From IMG/VR virus record IMGVR_UViG_3300032086_000143, positions 1 through 29,055 of that record: DNA of 29,055 bases; one strand, written 5' to 3'. This DNA comes from a virus. Shown here in pieces: positions 27,117 to 29,055 of this stretch (within the stretch, counting starts at the first letter, position 1; every line of letters starts with the position of its first letter). The position numbers and the translations under genes are program-made. The notes beneath the pieces were generated by a model. That model was given only the letters and a program-made list of their open reading frames with translations, did no database searches and was not told the origin of the DNA.

Positions 27117-29055
27117 TAGTTATTCTCCAGTTGTGCAACCCTTGCACGTAGTGATTGTATTTCCTTAACAAGCATTGGGACTAGCTTTGAGTAGTCCACA
27201 GCCATCATTTCATCTGAGTCAGCGTCTCCACTGACAGCTTCAGGTGCAACGCTTTGTAGCTCCTGTGCAACCATGCCGTAGTCTTGGTGAGAGCCATTAG
27301 CTATCCAGTCAAACTGGCGTACTTGAATGGCATCTACTTTGCTTCCAGCATCATCAGCGTCTGCAATGTTTTCCTTGAGACGTTGGTCTGATGATGTGTT
27401 AAATGCTGTAGAGGAAGCGTTGACAGTAATACTTCCTACAGGGCCACTTGTGCCTCCTGTGGGGCTATAGTACTGCTGACACACCTGTCCATCAGAGTTA
27501 ACCCTTATTTTGACATTACCAATTTGCTGAAAGAGAAACCCATCTGAGCTTGGCGCATCTCCAGTTTGACCTGTGCAACCTATGAGAAGTTGGCGTGACG
27601 AATCAACACGCAAAGCCTCACTGCCGCTGGTGAACATCCGTATCAATGAACCGTCAGTTGAACCACGGAAGATGTCGATTCCGGCCTTGACCCCGACTGT
27701 TGTACCACCGCCTGCTGATAGCCTTAAAAAACCACTATCGTTTGTGACAGAACTGTCTGCCGAGCCTTTGAACTCTCCTGCAAGAAGCCCAGCAGCAATG
27801 GCTGGTAGCGTTGCGCCAGAGCCAGCGACTTTGTTGATACCTCCGCCAGAATCAATACGCATACGTTCTGCGCTTTCAGTGAAGAAACGTATTGGTCTCG
27901 TCGTGCCAGTGCCACTTGTGTTACCAATTTGCAAGCCTTGGTCTTCTTTGATGAAGGTGCCATCGTCACGGATTCGTAGCTCGCCTGCTGCTTTAACAGT
28001 GACGTTGCCTGATGAATCAATATTGAAACGTTCTGTGCCGCCAGTTGTAACAGAGAGCGAGTTAGCCGCAGGCCAAAAAATACCTGTATCTACATCGCCT
28101 TTTTCACAAAGGCCCGGAGTAGAAGCATTGCGACCGTCAATAGCAATACCACCGTTTACGTTTAATACATTCGTGCCATAGGCGCTTGTAGTACCAATAC
28201 CAACATTGCCTGATGAGTCTATGTCCATATAGGAAGCGCCGGTGTTAGCATTCCGGAAACTTAACGTAGTAACAGAGTTGACATTAGATTTCCCTATTGA
28301 GTAATCAGTGCCCGGCGATGAGTTAAATAAAACACCACCAAAAGAAGTGTTGCTTGAAGTTGCATCTGCGTTTCTAAATGTAGCCAACGCACCTGATGTT
28401 GCTACAGGCGACCCTAATAATTGAAGCAAAGAAATAGGCGAAGTAGTGCCAAGACCTAACCGTTCCGTAGAAGCATCCCAGAACAACTTAGGCGTTGTGC
28501 CTGTGTCTTCGTAGAAGCTGATGTCTCCGCCTTGAATACCAAGTGCTTTAGTGCCGGAGCCTTCTGAACCCCCAGACTCAAGAAATAAACTATCAGCCCC
28601 AGAACTCCAAGTGTGCTGCAAATGCGTTCCGCTTGAGTCAAAGTAGGTAACTAATCTGGGATTATATGTGCCATCTAATTCCTCCAGTTTCACTTGCAAA
28701 CTGGAGTTACTCACAGTCAAGCCATCAGCAGTCACGCTGCCAGTTACGTCGATGCCTGTGGAGGTTGTGGCTAGTTTGGCTGAACCTCCGCTAAACAAAG
28801 TAACCGCCCCGCCATCAACAGCGGTAATGTACGATGCGTTTCCTGCGGCATTATTAAAATTTAGATGCGTCCCCTGAATATACAAAGCACCGGGGCCATC
28901 TTCTTGAATAAAACTCTGTGTTCCGTCGCTGTAGATGGACAGGTCAGAGCCAGCGCCAAAGATAGCCTTGTCGTTGTCGCCAAAGTTTATGTCAGCAGAG
29001 GTAGTCATACCGTCTGTAGTGATAACTCCAGTTACGTCAATGCCTGTGGAGGTTG
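27116..29055 (-). CDS. Tail fibre with C-terminal S74 auto-cleaving chaperone (5' end beyond right edge)
   Basis: The frame is open through to base 29055, so the ATG at 29008 is internal and the true start lies outside. At least 645 residues are visible. The shaft contains beaded repeats (DNDKAIFGAGSDLSIYSDGT, SSGNVGIGTTSAYGTNVLNV, SAERMRIDSGGGINKVAGSG) common in phage fibres. The last 92 residues are an intramolecular chaperone: SSDQRLKENI supplies the Ser and Lys of the S74 self-cleavage site, followed by QDYGMVAQELQSVAPEAV and a terminal coiled coil (VKEIQSLRARVAQLENN). The chaperone helps trimerisation and is then released. Confidence 0.9.
   Translation of the reverse strand, partial: TSTGIDVTGVITTDGMTTSADINFGDNDKAIFGAGSDLSIYSDGTQSFIQEDGPGALYIQGTHLNFNNAAGNASYITAVDGGAVTLFSGGSAKLATTSTGIDVTGSVTADGLTVSNSSLQVKLEELDGTYNPRLVTYFDSSGTHLQHTWSSGADSLFLESGGSEGSGTKALGIQGGDISFYEDTGTTPKLFWDASTERLGLGTTSPISLLQLLGSPVATSGALATFRNADATSSNTSFGGVLFNSSPGTDYSIGKSNVNSVTTLSFRNANTGASYMDIDSSGNVGIGTTSAYGTNVLNVNGGIAIDGRNASTPGLCEKGDVDTGIFWPAANSLSVTTGGTERFNIDSSGNVTVKAAGELRIRDDGTFIKEDQGLQIGNTSGTGTTRPIRFFTESAERMRIDSGGGINKVAGSGATLPAIAAGLLAGEFKGSADSSVTNDSGFLRLSAGGGTTVGVKAGIDIFRGSTDGSLIRMFTSGSEALRVDSSRQLLIGCTGQTGDAPSSDGFLFQQIGNVKIRVNSDGQVCQQYYSPTGGTSGPVGSITVNASSTAFNTSSDQRLKENIADADDAGSKVDAIQVRQFDWIANGSHQDYGMVAQELQSVAPEAVSGDADSDEMMAVDYSKLVPMLVKEIQSLRARVAQLENN
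28741..29055. repeat. Direct repeat within the fibre gene
   Basis: Positions 28741-28767 and 29029-29055 are 27-base copies differing at a single base. They encode the shared segment TSTGIDVTG of two shaft repeats. The intervening 260 bases could be lost or gained by recombination, changing shaft length. The second copy reaches the window edge, so a longer match is possible. Confidence 0.85.

Noticed and set aside
27573-28181. Long plus-strand frame (202 codons) opposite the fibre gene
   Set aside because: Composition is that of a mirror frame of a Ser/Gly/Thr-rich coding sequence; no start context and no domain.
1-29055. Prophage or temperate lifestyle
   Set aside because: No integrase, excisionase, CI-like repressor or attachment site is visible in this window; the part outside was not seen, so this is not excluded for the whole genome.

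Overview
The window is a piece of a tailed double-stranded DNA phage genome (Caudoviricetes), most likely a lytic podovirus. It carries terminase, portal, scaffold and capsid genes beside a T7-like replication set: primase-helicase, family A DNA polymerase, PD-(D/E)XK exonuclease, endonuclease I and a probable ssDNA-binding protein. It also carries a class Ia ribonucleotide reductase. Several small proteins and the beaded or collagen-like fibre proteins resemble those of aquatic bacteriophages, but nothing in the sequence identifies the host. No integrase, repressor of recognised family, phage RNA polymerase or tRNA gene is visible.

Layout. (1) 1-9523 is a leftward late arm. Read in its own direction it runs small terminase candidate, M15 endolysin, an acidic micro-protein, a conserved unknown, TerL, a tiny basic protein, portal, collagen-like fibre, second adhesion protein, a small fibre-associated protein, several tiny proteins, an FmdB-like zinc protein, scaffold, and the start of the major capsid protein, which is cut by the left edge. 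(2) 9524-10077 is a divergent control region with a perfect consensus leftward promoter, palindromes, a 31-bp-period repeat array and a candidate rightward promoter. (3) 10078-12484 is a rightward run of about eleven tiny overlapping genes, the likely early cluster. (4) 12485-12604 is a structured regulatory gap. (5) 12605-18528 is the replication and recombination module, including a GIY-YIG type nuclease directly behind the polymerase. (6) 18518-22232 holds nrdA, four tiny genes and nrdB. (7) 22236-22275 is a hairpin between convergent transcripts. (8) 22267-29055 is a second leftward late arm: three large probable virion or ejection proteins, two small membrane proteins that could be holins, a small fibre-associated protein and a large fibre with a C-terminal S74 auto-cleaving chaperone, whose start lies beyond the right edge.

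Together these genes point to a phage that enters with host sigma70-type transcription, expresses small takeover proteins, replicates with a compact T7-type replisome, makes its own deoxynucleotides with NrdAB (and perhaps breaks down host DNA), then expresses leftward late genes from strong sigma70-like promoters. The two perfect -35/-10 promoters, at 9561-9589 and 1477-1505, share sequence beyond the consensus hexamers and probably drive the packaging/portal and capsid blocks. The observations most worth following are the repeat array in the control region, the abrupt codon-usage change in the last third of the polymerase gene next to the GIY-YIG gene, and the twin promoters.
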